Positions 38,931 to 48,426 are shown, numbered from the stretch's first letter. The stretch is 64,000 nt of DNA from Fictibacillus halophilus (GCF_016401385.1 NZ_JAEACF010000001.1:620001-684000); one strand, 5' to 3'. The notes: generated by a model from the letters alone, not told the origin. Made by a program: numbers and translations.

Positions 38931-39189
38931 TTTATAACAACTCCTTTTAAAAGAAACATGGACATAGTTTATAGGTTAAGGATGAAAGAATAACCTAACA
39001 ATCTAATGCCAAGGGACAAATCTTCCACATCCTTTTTATTCCATTATAAAATAAGAGCGATTAAAGCTGCAGGTCAATATTTCTTAATAAGCTAATTTTT
39101 TATCATCAAAAATTGTTATGGAACTTTTTACATATTCAATCGTATTGCTTAATAGGGTTAAGAAGTAAATGTTAAAAAGGGGATAGTTT

Positions 39190-40869
39190 ATGAACATCTT
39201 GTTATTTTCCATCATTGTAGGGCTTGCTGCGGCATTGGTGATAATTCCAATATCCGGAAGCAGGAAGCCGATTAAAAAAGAGAAGAAAAACAATCTTACT
39301 AGTGCTGTGATCGGAATTGTCATTTGTACAATTCCCGTTATATATCTTTTCTATTATATTACGAATCTCGATCGGAATTTTTCTTCAATCTGGATTTTAG
39401 CAATTATCGTTACAGCTATTGGTGCGTTTTTTGCAACAGGTAAAGAAAGATTGATTAAGCTGGCATTATTCCTTATCAGCTTAATGATTGGTATCTACTT
39501 TCTGTCTGCTGGGTTATTTAACGCGAGCGAAAAATATCAGACATCTATAATGGCAGAAAAGACAGAAATTGAGTCTTTTGATGAGAAAGAAACCCCAGCA
39601 AGTGTTCCACCTAAGTTTGCTAAAAATAAAATGAGGAAGTCTTTTGGGCAAGTACCAAACACAAGCTTTTATGAACTAGGAAATCTACAGATTCAAAAAG
39701 TAGATGGGAAATACGTATATATTGCACCAGTAGAGTTCTCTGGACTCTTTAAGTGGTGGAACGGTGATGTGACACCTGGTTATTTTACATTAAGTGCTAC
39801 AGACTCTACGGCAAACCCGAAGTTTGTTAAATCAGAGATGACGTATACACCATCTTCGTATTTTAATAAAAATGTTGAACGTCATATGCGCTCAATTTTT
39901 CCGGAATACATTTTCTATGGTAATCCACAACTAGAAATCGATGATGATGGAAAGCCGTTCTATATCCGCTCATATGGAGAATTTATTTCTGCACGGAATG
40001 GATTTAAAGTAGAAGGTATTGTTGTAACAGATCCGGAGAATGGAGATACGAAGAATTATTCGATCAAGGACATTCCTGCCTTCATTGATGGTGCTGTTTC
40101 ACCAGAAACAGTTAGCCTACAAAACAGTTACTTTGGTAACTATGTTCATGGTTTTTGGAACAGCAAGTTTGGTAAAAAGGATGTAAAACTTCCATCTGAT
40201 GAAGGAACGGAAGCCAATGTAAGCCCGATTTTTGATGAGAATGGAGATATGTTTTATTTTACTGATTTTACGAGCCCGAAAGAGGGTGTCGACTCTATGC
40301 TCGGTTATTCACTAACAGATGCGAGAACGGGAGAAGCTACGTATTATACTGGTAATCTAGAAGAATCGTATATGGATTCTAAAGGGGCTTTAGAGATCAT
40401 AGAAAAGAAATTCATCGAGAAAAAATGGGACGGTGAAATGCCAGTTCTCTATAACTTCTATGGAGAAGCAAGCTGGCTGACTCCTGTCCTAGATTCGAAT
40501 GGATTCTTACAGAACTATTTTATTGTTTCTGCGGCAAACCCAGAGATCTCTGCATACGCAAATACACCGAACGCTGCAATAAAACAATATAAAACTGCTT
40601 TACAGCGAGGTGGAGGTTCAGTGGACGGAACATCGAATGCTGAAGAAAAACAGATCTCAGGAACCGTTCTTCGCGTTTATAAAGAAAAAGTTGGCGATTA
40701 TACGGTCGTATCCTTCCTATTAGATAACCGTAAGAGCTATATCGTATCATCAGAAAATAATCCGCTAGCTATCTATTTAAAAGAACAAGATAAAGTTAAG
40801 GTAACTTATCAAAATACAGGTGAAGCATTTTTACCTGTATCGGAGATGACGATAGCTGGTTTAGAATAA
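39190..40869 (+). CDS. Large uncharacterised membrane protein
   Basis: A 559-residue protein with four N-terminal membrane helices (about residues 3-22, 36-59, 65-84 and 88-110) and a large domain of about 440 residues after them. That domain contains three similar-looking strand-rich units, each with an aromatic strand pair and an acidic loop (PGYFTLSATDSTANPKFV, ARNGFKVEGIVVTDPENGDTKNY, MLGYSLTDARTGEATYYTG), reminiscent of PepSY-like repeats, and a small beta-barrel-like end (ISGTVLRVYKEKVGDYTVVSFLL). I do not recognise a characterised family. AAGGGGAT precedes the ATG. Single gene with its own terminator. Confidence 0.75.
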   Translation: MNILLFSIIVGLAAALVIIPISGSRKPIKKEKKNNLTSAVIGIVICTIPVIYLFYYITNLDRNFSSIWILAIIVTAIGAFFATGKERLIKLALFLISLMIGIYFLSAGLFNASEKYQTSIMAEKTEIESFDEKETPASVPPKFAKNKMRKSFGQVPNTSFYELGNLQIQKVDGKYVYIAPVEFSGLFKWWNGDVTPGYFTLSATDSTANPKFVKSEMTYTPSSYFNKNVERHMRSIFPEYIFYGNPQLEIDDDGKPFYIRSYGEFISARNGFKVEGIVVTDPENGDTKNYSIKDIPAFIDGAVSPETVSLQNSYFGNYVHGFWNSKFGKKDVKLPSDEGTEANVSPIFDENGDMFYFTDFTSPKEGVDSMLGYSLTDARTGEATYYTGNLEESYMDSKGALEIIEKKFIEKKWDGEMPVLYNFYGEASWLTPVLDSNGFLQNYFIVSAANPEISAYANTPNAAIKQYKTALQRGGGSVDGTSNAEEKQISGTVLRVYKEKVGDYTVVSFLLDNRKSYIVSSENNPLAIYLKEQDKVKVTYQNTGEAFLPVSEMTIAGLE

Positions 40870-40884
40870 AAGGCATAACGAATA

Positions 40885-40924
40885 AGAAGGCGGAGCACAT
40901 ATGATTGTGCACCGCCTTCTATTA
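40885..40924. terminator. Bidirectional terminator
   Basis: AGAAGGCGG-AGCAC with GTGCA-CCGCCTTCT stem, followed by TATTAT; also placed for the convergent endopeptidase gene. Confidence 0.75.
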
Positions 40925-40927
40925 TAG

Positions 40928-41950
40928 TTATGGTTGTGGAATATATCGTCGTGCGCCCGAGAATTCTACCGTATAAGCAGGTGTTGAGATCGGATCTAGT
41001 CTTACTGTAGACGCTGTGTTTGGAGAATGGATCATCATACCATTTCCTGCATACATCGCAACATGATGAACGCGTCCTTTTCCTTTATCATAAGCAAAGA
41101 ACATCAAATCTCCAGGCTGAAGTTGATCTTTATCAACGATTAGCCCTTCCCTAGACTGTGGGCCAGAATCTCGTGGAATTGTAATGCCGTTTGCTTTGTG
41201 AATGGTGTGTGTAAATCCGGAGCAATCAAATCCGAAACCTGATGCACCTGCCCACAAATAAGGAAGACCGAGAAATTTCTTAGCTTCTTCTACAAGCGCT
41301 TCGCCTGTAGGCACCGGAATATCACTTTCACTTTTGTATACTTTTGCATCTTTCGCATCTAGCCAGCGGACTTTTCCTTGAGGTGTTAATACAGCGATTG
41401 TTTTTGCTAATTTTTTAATAACTGGTAACTTTGTGTTATAGCTTAATTCAAGATCATTTTTATGTCCAAATGGTCCTTTAGAAAGCCAAGCAGTTGGACT
41501 TGTAATCAGTGCAAAGTGTTTTCCTTCCGCTTTTTTATAAGGCTCAGAGTAAGTTAATTGTGAAAGCGGCATCCAGCCTGGGTATCCAACCTCGTTTCTA
41601 GGTGTAGGCTGGCCGTAGACCAAAACTTTTACCCAATCACCTTGTTGCTCTAAAATATGTACTTTTTGACCGTAAAGCGCTTGTGTTTCAAGTTCTCCAA
41701 CTAACCAAAGCTTTTCTTCATAAGTCATACTAGTTGTCCAGCTTCGTAAGTCAACGGGGTGGGAAACCGATGGATCATCTACAGGCCTTGCTGCATCTGG
41801 TCCTACCCAAAGGGTTGCTGCCGCAACATTCACATACATATCTTTACCGATAACATCTTTGTCTGGTGTTCCTTTTTCAGCTGAAGCTGTATTTGAAAAT
41901 ATACCAAGTAACACAGCGAGTGAAAATAAAACTTTAACAATTTTTTTCAT
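40928..41950 (-). CDS. Secreted NlpC/P60 peptidoglycan endopeptidase (YkfC-like)
   Basis: A 340-residue exported protein: signal peptide (1-24, ending TASAE), two SH3-like regions (about 35-140 and 145-205) and an NlpC/P60 domain (215-340). The catalytic residues visible are Cys243 (FDCSGFTH), His296 (RVHHVAMYAG) and a third polar residue near His308 (MIHSP). The arrangement matches YkfC-type gamma-D-glutamyl-L-diamino-acid endopeptidases, which cut muropeptides during recycling or wall growth; no ykfA/B/D genes are adjacent, so a wall-associated role is equally possible. AAGGAG lies upstream of the ATG. Confidence 0.92.
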   Translation of the reverse strand: MKKIVKVLFSLAVLLGIFSNTASAEKGTPDKDVIGKDMYVNVAAATLWVGPDAARPVDDPSVSHPVDLRSWTTSMTYEEKLWLVGELETQALYGQKVHILEQQGDWVKVLVYGQPTPRNEVGYPGWMPLSQLTYSEPYKKAEGKHFALITSPTAWLSKGPFGHKNDLELSYNTKLPVIKKLAKTIAVLTPQGKVRWLDAKDAKVYKSESDIPVPTGEALVEEAKKFLGLPYLWAGASGFGFDCSGFTHTIHKANGITIPRDSGPQSREGLIVDKDQLQPGDLMFFAYDKGKGRVHHVAMYAGNGMMIHSPNTASTVRLDPISTPAYTVEFSGARRYIPQP

Positions 41951-42115
41951 AAAGACTTCGCTCCTTTTTTTCTAATTTTCTACACCATTCTTGTTTTTTG
42001 TTAGGCATTCCTTTTTTCTATGAAAAGATAAGTCAAAAAGCCCTCTTTGAGTTAATGGAAATCTGTAGCCAATGTACCATATATAAACATGTGCAGGTAA
42101 AAAGAAGGGTATAAA

Positions 42116-42139
42116 AAAACACCTCCATTAAGAGGTGTC
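42116..42139 (-). terminator. Terminator of the site-2 protease homologue gene
   Basis: ACACCTC/GAGGTGT stem; the minus-strand exit reads TTTTTTTATACC. Confidence 0.8.
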
Positions 42140-42147
42140 TTATAGGT

Positions 42148-43395
42148 CTAGCTGATTAAAAAGCGGTTTGCATCCATAAGTTGATTTCCGTATACAACAA
42201 AAGCGGATAACACTCCTGCTAACAATAAATACATAATTAACACGATAACTTTTGTTTTTGTGTTTGAGACGTAATAGTTTTTTGTTTGTTCGAATTGTTT
42301 CTCAGTGTTCGCTTTTTCGGTTAACAAGCTTTGTTCATACGCTTCAAACAAGTTTCTGTGGCTAAAGTTCGGAAGCTCCGGAATAGTAGCCAATTCTTCA
42401 GGATCCGCTTCTTTATACATGTTATGAATATACTCTCTCTGACGTTGATTGCTCTCATATTCTTTTAAAAGTGTTTGTAGGAATCGCTCACGATTGTTTA
42501 ATATTTCAATCTCTACTAAAGTACTATGTTTACGTATCTTCTTCTTATCCTGAAGAACAGGGAATGAATAACCGGTTGGCATATTGCGTTTTAGTCTATC
42601 TTTTGCAACTCGTACATCTTCTAAGTACGTGCCGATGATATAACCAAAGTTCGGCATGTCTTTGTACTCATCCATCTCCTGATTAATCACAGAGAGTTTA
42701 TCTTGTTCTGATTGAAACAAAGTAAGCGTTTCTTTTAGCTTGTTTTGTTCAAAGTCTTCACGTACTCGTTTCCACCAAGTTAAGATACCGAAGATGAAGA
42801 TTAAGAAAATAATCGGATCAGGTGAAATGAACAGATAAGGCAGAACAAGTAATAAACCAATGAACCAAATTTTAGTAGATAGAACTCCTACGATTCTGCC
42901 TCCATCGAGTGGAGAGACGGGGAACAAGTTAAATAGATTAATCATTGCCCCTAAAAAGATGACCAAGCCCCAGAAGGGTTCTCCAGTCGTTTCATAAAGG
43001 AACACAGCTGGTAAGAAAGATAATAATCCGAACAAAGGTCCTGCATAAGCAATGTAGGCTTCGTCTTTAGCATTCTTCGGCATCTCTTTCATACCAATCG
43101 CGGCACCCATAAATGGAATAAAGATCGCTGGAGAAGTTTTTATTCCTTTTTGTTTGGCAGCGACTAAATGGCCCATCTCATGCACAAAAATTAAATAAAC
43201 GATGGCTACTGCAAATTTCCAGCCATAAAACGCTGCGTATGCTCCAAGTGATATAAACATGGAGATGAGTGTTGCAAACTTTCCTAATTTCAGTAGGCCG
43301 AACACCCACTTTAATTTACTTAATAGAAACAAACCGATACCCGCTATTATGGTCCATATACGGGACTGGTTTTGTTTTTCAGCTTTTTGAGCCAT
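42148..43395 (-). CDS. Site-2-protease-family (M50) membrane metalloprotease
   Basis: 415 residues from ATG 43395, seven bases after GGGGGA (a TTG five codons upstream overlaps that site). Zinc motif VHEMGH places His72, Glu73 and His76 in a membrane helix; the second motif NLFPVSPLDGGRI supplies the third ligand Asp. Five to six membrane helices fill residues 15-210. A long cytoplasmic helical region of about 180 residues follows, then a last helix near the C-terminus. It should cut substrates inside the membrane, but the target is unknown. The large C-terminal coiled extension is unusual compared with RseP/SpoIVFB-type proteins. Confidence 0.88.
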   Translation of the reverse strand: MAQKAEKQNQSRIWTIIAGIGLFLLSKLKWVFGLLKLGKFATLISMFISLGAYAAFYGWKFAVAIVYLIFVHEMGHLVAAKQKGIKTSPAIFIPFMGAAIGMKEMPKNAKDEAYIAYAGPLFGLLSFLPAVFLYETTGEPFWGLVIFLGAMINLFNLFPVSPLDGGRIVGVLSTKIWFIGLLLVLPYLFISPDPIIFLIFIFGILTWWKRVREDFEQNKLKETLTLFQSEQDKLSVINQEMDEYKDMPNFGYIIGTYLEDVRVAKDRLKRNMPTGYSFPVLQDKKKIRKHSTLVEIEILNNRERFLQTLLKEYESNQRQREYIHNMYKEADPEELATIPELPNFSHRNLFEAYEQSLLTEKANTEKQFEQTKNYYVSNTKTKVIVLIMYLLLAGVLSAFVVYGNQLMDANRFLIS

Positions 43396-43592
43396 GTATG
43401 AATCCCCCAACTATAGTTTCTTATTTCTATCTTAAAGGAAATACGTCGAAAGGGGAAAGAAGTTTCTCTTTTAAGAAAATTCCTTTATAGACGGTTTTTT
43501 GATTGAAAAATAGGGGTATACGACATTTAAGTACCCCTCTATTGATATGAAAGTATGGCGAATGCTGTTATAGATAAGAAGGAGTGATGAGT

Positions 43593-43997
43593 TTGGCTTT
43601 ACATGACCATCCATATATTAGTGATGCCTTTGTTCTGAACAAAGCAGAAGTAATTAAAGCAGTAGAAGCGTATTTATTACGCGAAGGTTATCAAACTGGA
43701 ACTAGCCATGAGACAGACGGTGTAGACTTGATGGCAACAAATGAATATCATACACTTCTGATCGCAGCTCAAGGAAATTTGTCTGAGCTTACAGGGTATC
43801 AGGAGCATGATGATTTCTATATGCAATTTGTGAGCCTACTAAAAAGTCATGAAAAAAATCCTGCTAAAACCTTAGTACTTGCTCATCCTGACACTCCAAG
43901 TTATCGAGAAAAAGTGAATACGATTAAACATGCTTTGGACGATTTAGGAATGGTAAGATTTTGGGTTAAAGAAGACGGAACGATAGAATGGGAATAA
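43593..43997 (+). CDS. Hypothetical soluble protein
   Basis: About 134 residues from TTG 43593, eight bases after AAGGAG; GTG 43584 and ATG 43587 are in frame but too close to that site. The product has FVLNKAEVIKAVEAYLLREGYQTGTSHETDGVDLMATNEYHTLLIAAQGNL, which resembles the core of restriction-endonuclease-like folds (a D...hxh pattern), but this is only an impression. Function unknown. Confidence 0.6.
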   Translation: MALHDHPYISDAFVLNKAEVIKAVEAYLLREGYQTGTSHETDGVDLMATNEYHTLLIAAQGNLSELTGYQEHDDFYMQFVSLLKSHEKNPAKTLVLAHPDTPSYREKVNTIKHALDDLGMVRFWVKEDGTIEWE

Positions 43998-44010
43998 GTA
44001 GTTAAAGAAA

Positions 44011-44042
44011 AGGCACCGGAAAAGATTCCGGTGCTATTTTAC
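44011..44042. terminator. Terminator between two hypothetical genes
   Basis: 8-bp stem GCACCGGA/TCCGGTGC followed by TATTTTAC. It overlaps the 3' end of the convergent gene. Confidence 0.75.
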
Positions 44043-44396
44043 TTTTTCAATTGTATCATGGCTTGCTTCATACAATTCAGGCAAAACTTCCATCTCTTCA
44101 ATTTCGCGCTTTGTTTTTTCAGTTCCTAATAAGTAGAGGTATCTAAACAATTCGTATACGAGCTTGCTGTCTTTTCCACGATGGTATTCAGCATGTGATT
44201 CAGAAAAATGCCTTTTCGGTGAGAAAATATCCAAGCCCTCTTGTTTATTGTTAGCATGCATCTTTGCAAACAGATGCTCTAGCTGTTGTTTTTCATCATA
44301 AGAAGCCTGAATTTCAAAATAATGAACATGATCGTCAGTAGGCATTGGCTCCATATCGCCTTTAGCCGTTACATAAAACGTTCCTTTTTGTTCCAT
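44034..44396 (-). CDS. Hypothetical protein
   Basis: 120 residues, soluble, with His-rich and acidic stretches (DDHVHYFEIQASYDEKQQLEHLF and SPKRHFSESHAEYHRGKDSKLVYELFRYLYLLGTEKTKREIEEMEVLPE). GGAGGTAT lies upstream of the ATG. It looks like a true folded protein with conserved-looking features, but I do not recognise the family. Confidence 0.6.
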   Translation of the reverse strand: MEQKGTFYVTAKGDMEPMPTDDHVHYFEIQASYDEKQQLEHLFAKMHANNKQEGLDIFSPKRHFSESHAEYHRGKDSKLVYELFRYLYLLGTEKTKREIEEMEVLPELYEASHDTIEKVK

Positions 44397-44461
44397 TCTC
44401 GAATACCTCCTTTTTCCTTTTCATACCTCTAGAAAGTTAGTTTGAAACATATGACACGTAA

Positions 44462-44496
44462 AATATAAAAAAAGAAGCTAAATGCTATTAGCTTCT
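44462..44496 (-). terminator. Terminator of the GNAT gene, overlapping its stop codon
   Basis: GAAGCTAA/TTAGCTTC stem (44474-44481 with 44488-44495), followed on the minus strand by seven T residues; the stop codon TAG is part of the hairpin. Confidence 0.8.
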
Positions 44497-45056
44497 TGTC
44501 CATATAAATCGGCGTTCTTTTTAAGTAAGGAATAGATGTACATATCATAGTAGTGGTCGCCGACTCTTTGATGTTCGCGTAGTAATGCTTCTTCATGAAA
44601 ACCAAGTTTAGATACAAGCGTACGGGAAGAATTGTTTTCTGGTCGGATCACTGCCGCTATTCTATTAAACTCCATCCCATTGAATCCGTAATGAAGAATA
44701 GCTCGTAGCGCTTCATTCATGAATCCGTTATGCCAATATGCACGATTTAGTTCATAACCAAGTTCTGTTCTTCGATCTGATTTGCTCCAATTGTGAAATC
44801 CGCACGTTCCGATGAGTTTATCTTGTTCTTTTAGAATGATTCCCCAACGTATGGAACTTCCCGTAGTGAATCCTTTTTCAAACGCTTGAATAAGCTCATA
44901 TGCTTCTTCTTCAGTTTTTAATGGCTCCATTCCATAATATCGTAATGCGTCAGCATCTGAGAACGCTGCATATATTTCTTTTAAATCTGACTCAATCACT
45001 GGTCTTAGTCTAAGCCTATCTGTATCAATAACTGGAAAATGATCGTATGTATTCAA
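44478..45056 (-). CDS. GNAT-family N-acetyltransferase (RimJ-like)
   Basis: A 192-residue acetyltransferase: TDRLRLRPVIESDLKEIYAAFSD at the N-terminus, IGTCGFHNWSKSDRRTELGYELNRAYWHNGFMNEALRAILHYGF with the acetyl-CoA-binding loop, and RIAAVIRPENNSSRTLVSKLGFHEE at the C-terminus. This is the RimJ/RimL-type pattern; possible targets are ribosomal protein N-termini, tRNA or small molecules. The start is TTG, about six bases after CAGGAGGT. It follows the HD-GYP gene by 15 bases and is probably co-transcribed. Confidence 0.87.
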   Translation of the reverse strand: MNTYDHFPVIDTDRLRLRPVIESDLKEIYAAFSDADALRYYGMEPLKTEEEAYELIQAFEKGFTTGSSIRWGIILKEQDKLIGTCGFHNWSKSDRRTELGYELNRAYWHNGFMNEALRAILHYGFNGMEFNRIAAVIRPENNSSRTLVSKLGFHEEALLREHQRVGDHYYDMYIYSLLKKNADLYGQEANSI

Positions 45057-45071
45057 AAATGACCTCCTGTT

Positions 45072-46568
45072 TTAAGAAATAGATTTTAACGACATCTCTT
45101 CAATAAAAAGTTCGGTTAAGTATGGATCCCATTGTGTACCTTTTCCATCTTTCAAAATAGCCAATGCTTTTTCGTGAGTCATTCCTTTTCGATAAGGCCT
45201 GTCAGAGGTCATTGCATCATAAGCATCGGCAACAGCAATGATCCTCCCGAAAATAGGGATGTTTTCTCCAGCCAGCTGTTCAGGGTAGCCTTTACCATCA
45301 TAACGCTCATGATGATAACGAACACCAGGAAGCAGAGGTTGCATAGCTTCAAAAGGGTGTACCTGTGCAAGGATGTCTGCACCTATGACCGGATGCTTTT
45401 TAATTTGTTCAAATTCTTCTGAAGTTAGCTTCGACTCTTTTAGTAAAACGACATCGGGTATTCCAATTTTTCCGATGTCATGCAAAAGTGCTGCTTTTCG
45501 AAGTTGAACCAATTGCTGAAACGGCAATCCAGCCATTTGACCAATCTTCATAGCATAATCCGCAACTCGTAAGCTATGCCCTGCAGTATAAGGATCACGA
45601 GCATCCAGAGTGGCGGCCATCGTCGCGAAAAAACTTTCAAGTAGCTGCTTATTCTCATGTTCACGAGATTGTATAGCTTGAGCCATATGATTAAAACCTT
45701 TTATGAGTTTAGAAAATTCATCTGAATACAGATCATTTACTTTTGCATTCGAATTTCCGGTACGAACTTCATACATGCCTGCTTGAAGTTCGTTCATTGG
45801 CTGCTGAATATCTTTAAACAATAAGTACGCTCCATAGATGGCGAAAGAAATACCGATCAATAAGATGAAGAAAGCCCAGCTCCAATACGATCCGTTTACA
45901 GGTGCGGACAAATGATATAAGCGTACTTGATTCGCGAGTGCGAATAAAAGAAGTGGAAACGTTCCAATAAATAAGGTACTCCACTGAATCTTGCGTTGGA
46001 TAGATATGTGTTTGGACGTAGATAAGGATAGTATTTTTCCATGGTCTTTAAGCGTTCTTTCTTGAATGGTACGAAGCACGGGCTGAACAGCTTTCGTCGT
46101 TAAAAAGAATTCAATAATCGCATGCATACCTGCCACTAAGATTGCTCCGAGTGATGCAAGATACATGTAATAATAGGGAAGTGATAAGTAACCCAAAGAA
46201 ATTGCTATAGCTGTTAGGGACAGTGCCGGTATAGATAATCCTAACAAATGCGGACCGAGGATTCGTTTTACAGTTCTGATCGGAAAATGATGCGCATGAA
46301 AATATGCCTTTTCAGCGAGTGGTATGGCAGGTTGTTGTTTTGAGAAGTAATTTTTAAAAACAGCTGTATGCAAACGAAAAAAAACATATTCAAGTGAAAA
46401 CATAATCACACAAGAAGTAAGAAGAATACCACATAACACCGTAAATTCAAACGTTGATAAACGGAGTGTAGTAAATACAAATACCCCTCCAACTCCTAAT
46501 ACGGCAGCGGTTGAACCAATCACATAATTTTTTAATAAACGTTTTTCAAAATTCTTATAGATCTTCAT
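45072..46568 (-). CDS. HD-GYP-domain membrane protein with HAMP linker
   Basis: A 498-residue protein. Up to six membrane helices occupy residues 12-250 (pairs near 12-60, 110-155 and 195-250). A HAMP-like linker follows (LLFKDIQQPMNELQAGMYEVRTGNSNAKV), and the C-terminal domain is an HD-GYP: HSLRVADYAMKIGQM, AALLHDIGKIGIPD and HHERYDGKGYPEQLAGENIPIFGRIIAVADAYDAMTSDRPYRKG. HD-GYP enzymes hydrolyse cyclic di-GMP; the key HD and GYP residues are intact. Together with the GGDEF protein at 54540 it could take part in c-di-GMP turnover, though no direct link is shown. Confidence 0.9.
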   Translation of the reverse strand: MKIYKNFEKRLLKNYVIGSTAAVLGVGGVFVFTTLRLSTFEFTVLCGILLTSCVIMFSLEYVFFRLHTAVFKNYFSKQQPAIPLAEKAYFHAHHFPIRTVKRILGPHLLGLSIPALSLTAIAISLGYLSLPYYYMYLASLGAILVAGMHAIIEFFLTTKAVQPVLRTIQERTLKDHGKILSLSTSKHISIQRKIQWSTLFIGTFPLLLFALANQVRLYHLSAPVNGSYWSWAFFILLIGISFAIYGAYLLFKDIQQPMNELQAGMYEVRTGNSNAKVNDLYSDEFSKLIKGFNHMAQAIQSREHENKQLLESFFATMAATLDARDPYTAGHSLRVADYAMKIGQMAGLPFQQLVQLRKAALLHDIGKIGIPDVVLLKESKLTSEEFEQIKKHPVIGADILAQVHPFEAMQPLLPGVRYHHERYDGKGYPEQLAGENIPIFGRIIAVADAYDAMTSDRPYRKGMTHEKALAILKDGKGTQWDPYLTELFIEEMSLKSIS

Positions 46569-46873
46569 GTTCCCCCGCCTTTCTTACTATTACTTTTAAA
46601 AAGATATTATTAGCATACCTTACAAAAAGTTGGAAAAAAAGCAATTTTTCAACACTTTAGAACATTTTTTGATAAAAAATAGGTATTTTGATTTATAAGC
46701 AAGATACAGATGAAAAGAAATGGGGAAACCATATTAGATGTAGTCAACTGGAGAGTAAGAAGGTCGTTGATAAGTATAGCATGTATGATTATGGTGCAAA
46801 ATACACAGGATGGATAATTATTCGGAATAAAGGGTATGAAATGGTATACGGAAGTAGGAAGGGAGATTTAATC
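46569..46873. other. Intergenic region between HD-GYP and yteA genes
   Basis: A/T-rich region with no convincing gene. The yteA frame is open back to 46688 but has no ribosome binding site there. A possible promoter reads TTGATA (46767-46772), 17 bases, TATGGT (46790-46795), about 80 bases before the yteA start. Confidence 0.4.
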
Positions 46874-47602
46874 ATGGCATTATCTACACAAGAAATGGAC
46901 CATTTTAAACAAATCTTATTATCACGAAAAGAAGAGATAAAAGGAATGAGAGAAAGAAACGAGTCTTTTGGTAGTGATTCGGAATTTCCTAAAGAATCAA
47001 CAGGTGAACTGTCTAACTATGATAATCATCCAGGAGATCTCGGCACAGAATTGTTTGAAAAAGAAAAAGATATTGCTCTAAATGATCTACATGAGAAAGA
47101 GCTGGAAGATATCGAAACAGCTTTAAAAAGTATTGAAAAAGGTGAGTACGGAGTATGTAAAACGTGTGGTCAAGACATTCTAAAAGAACGTTTAGAGATA
47201 GTCCCTTTTACCCTTTATTGTAAAGAACATAGCCCTGCACAAAATTCTTCAGATGATCGTCCTATTGAAGAAGAGGTAATTGGCCCTGACTACAAAACAA
47301 GAAGCAATGATAATAAGGATGCGACGTTTTTTGATGGAGAAGATACATGGCAGTCCGTTGCCAAGTATGGAACAAGTGAAACTCCGTCAGACTTTTCTGA
47401 TCCCGATAAGAGAGATTATAACGAGATGTATGAAGATTCGGATGACGATGACGGCTTTGTAGAAGAATATGAAAGTTTTGTTGCTACTGATATTACAGGA
47501 AAAGAAAGAAATGTTGTTCAGAATAGAAATCATGAAGAATATGAAGAAGAATTGGACAGGGAAGAGGAAAAGCAAGCAGATAGAGAAAAGTATGATAAGT
47601 AA
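46874..47602 (+). CDS. yteA: TraR/DksA-type zinc-finger protein (YteA)
   Basis: 242 residues from ATG 46874, seven bases after GGGAG. The N-terminal half is a long coiled coil (LSTQEMDHFKQILLSRKEEIKGMRERNES to DIETALKSIEKGEYG), then a DksA-like zinc finger CKTCGQDILKERLEIVPFTLYCKEH with three Cys and a final His in place of the fourth Cys, and a very acidic tail. Known YteA proteins share this form; DksA relatives bind RNA polymerase in the secondary channel. Whether YteA does so in Bacillus is unproven. Confidence 0.88.
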   Translation: MALSTQEMDHFKQILLSRKEEIKGMRERNESFGSDSEFPKESTGELSNYDNHPGDLGTELFEKEKDIALNDLHEKELEDIETALKSIEKGEYGVCKTCGQDILKERLEIVPFTLYCKEHSPAQNSSDDRPIEEEVIGPDYKTRSNDNKDATFFDGEDTWQSVAKYGTSETPSDFSDPDKRDYNEMYEDSDDDDGFVEEYESFVATDITGKERNVVQNRNHEEYEEELDREEEKQADREKYDK

Positions 47603-47608
47603 AAAGAG

Positions 47609-47646
47609 GCAAGGCGCTGACTATTTTATAGCAGCGCCTTTTGTTT
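47609..47646. terminator. Bidirectional terminator
   Basis: AAGGCGCTG/CAGCGCCTT stem followed by TTGTTTT; A-rich on the left for the convergent gene. Confidence 0.8.
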
Positions 47647-48281
47647 TATGATGGAAACAATGCGAATAACTTATACGTAAGGAAACTAGAGAAGGCCAGT
47701 AAACCGATTCCAGCAAATCTTATTAGCCACCGTATTGTAAAATCATTGATAAGCGTTCGAAAAAAATGAACGGTAAACGCCACGTTAAGATTCCACAAAA
47801 TAATCCCTACTATTATACAAAAACTTAACCCAATTCTAATCATATTACTTGATGTAGAAGGTATGCTTTGAAGTGAACCACCATATACACCAAACCAAAA
47901 CATTAAATTATAAGGATTCATAACAGCAATGACAAAACCTGTCCAAAAAGGTTTCTTGACGTCTGTAATGTTTTCTTTTACTAAAGATAAAGATACTGAA
48001 CTTCTTATAGTTGAAATTCCTAGGTAACTAAGCATAATAATTCCGGTTAACAACATGCAGATAGTAATCCATTTATCATGTAGAAAAGGCGAGAGTCCTA
48101 GAAATATAAAGGACATAAACAATATATCAGCACAAACTGCGCCAATTCCAACAAGCCAAGATGGCCAAAAACCGCCATATAATCCATGTTTGATCATCTC
48201 AAGTTTAATAGGGCCGATTGGAATAGCTAAACTGATACCAAGCATAACGAAATGAATACTTAATATCATAATATCGTTCAA
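47646..48281 (-). CDS. LysE-family exporter
   Basis: About 211 residues with six membrane helices. SIHFVMLGISLAIPIGPIKLEMIKHGLYGGFWPSWLVGIGAVCADILFM is the LysE/RhtB signature region (PIGPI motif), and GFVIAVMNPYNLMFWFGVYGG is the second conserved loop. Such proteins export basic amino acids, threonine or homoserine, or related compounds. Of the in-frame starts, TTG 48281 has GGGGTG five bases upstream, while GTG 48290 lacks a site. Divergent from the isochorismatase gene. Confidence 0.87.
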   Translation of the reverse strand: MNDIMILSIHFVMLGISLAIPIGPIKLEMIKHGLYGGFWPSWLVGIGAVCADILFMSFIFLGLSPFLHDKWITICMLLTGIIMLSYLGISTIRSSVSLSLVKENITDVKKPFWTGFVIAVMNPYNLMFWFGVYGGSLQSIPSTSSNMIRIGLSFCIIVGIILWNLNVAFTVHFFRTLINDFTIRWLIRFAGIGLLAFSSFLTYKLFALFPS

Positions 48282-48426
48282 AAAATGCACCCCTATTCAT
48301 ATGGCTTGTCTAAGTTACTTTCAAAATATGAGTTTATCCTTAGAAATAGTACAGAAGGAAAAATGAAAGTCATATCGAACATGTAATGTAATAAGAAGCG
48401 CAATCTGAATATAAGGAGATCGTATT

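Noticed and set aside
46688..46873. 62-codon N-terminal extension of yteA
   Set aside because: No ribosome binding site at 46688, unlike ATG 46874 with GGGAG; the extension does not resemble the family.
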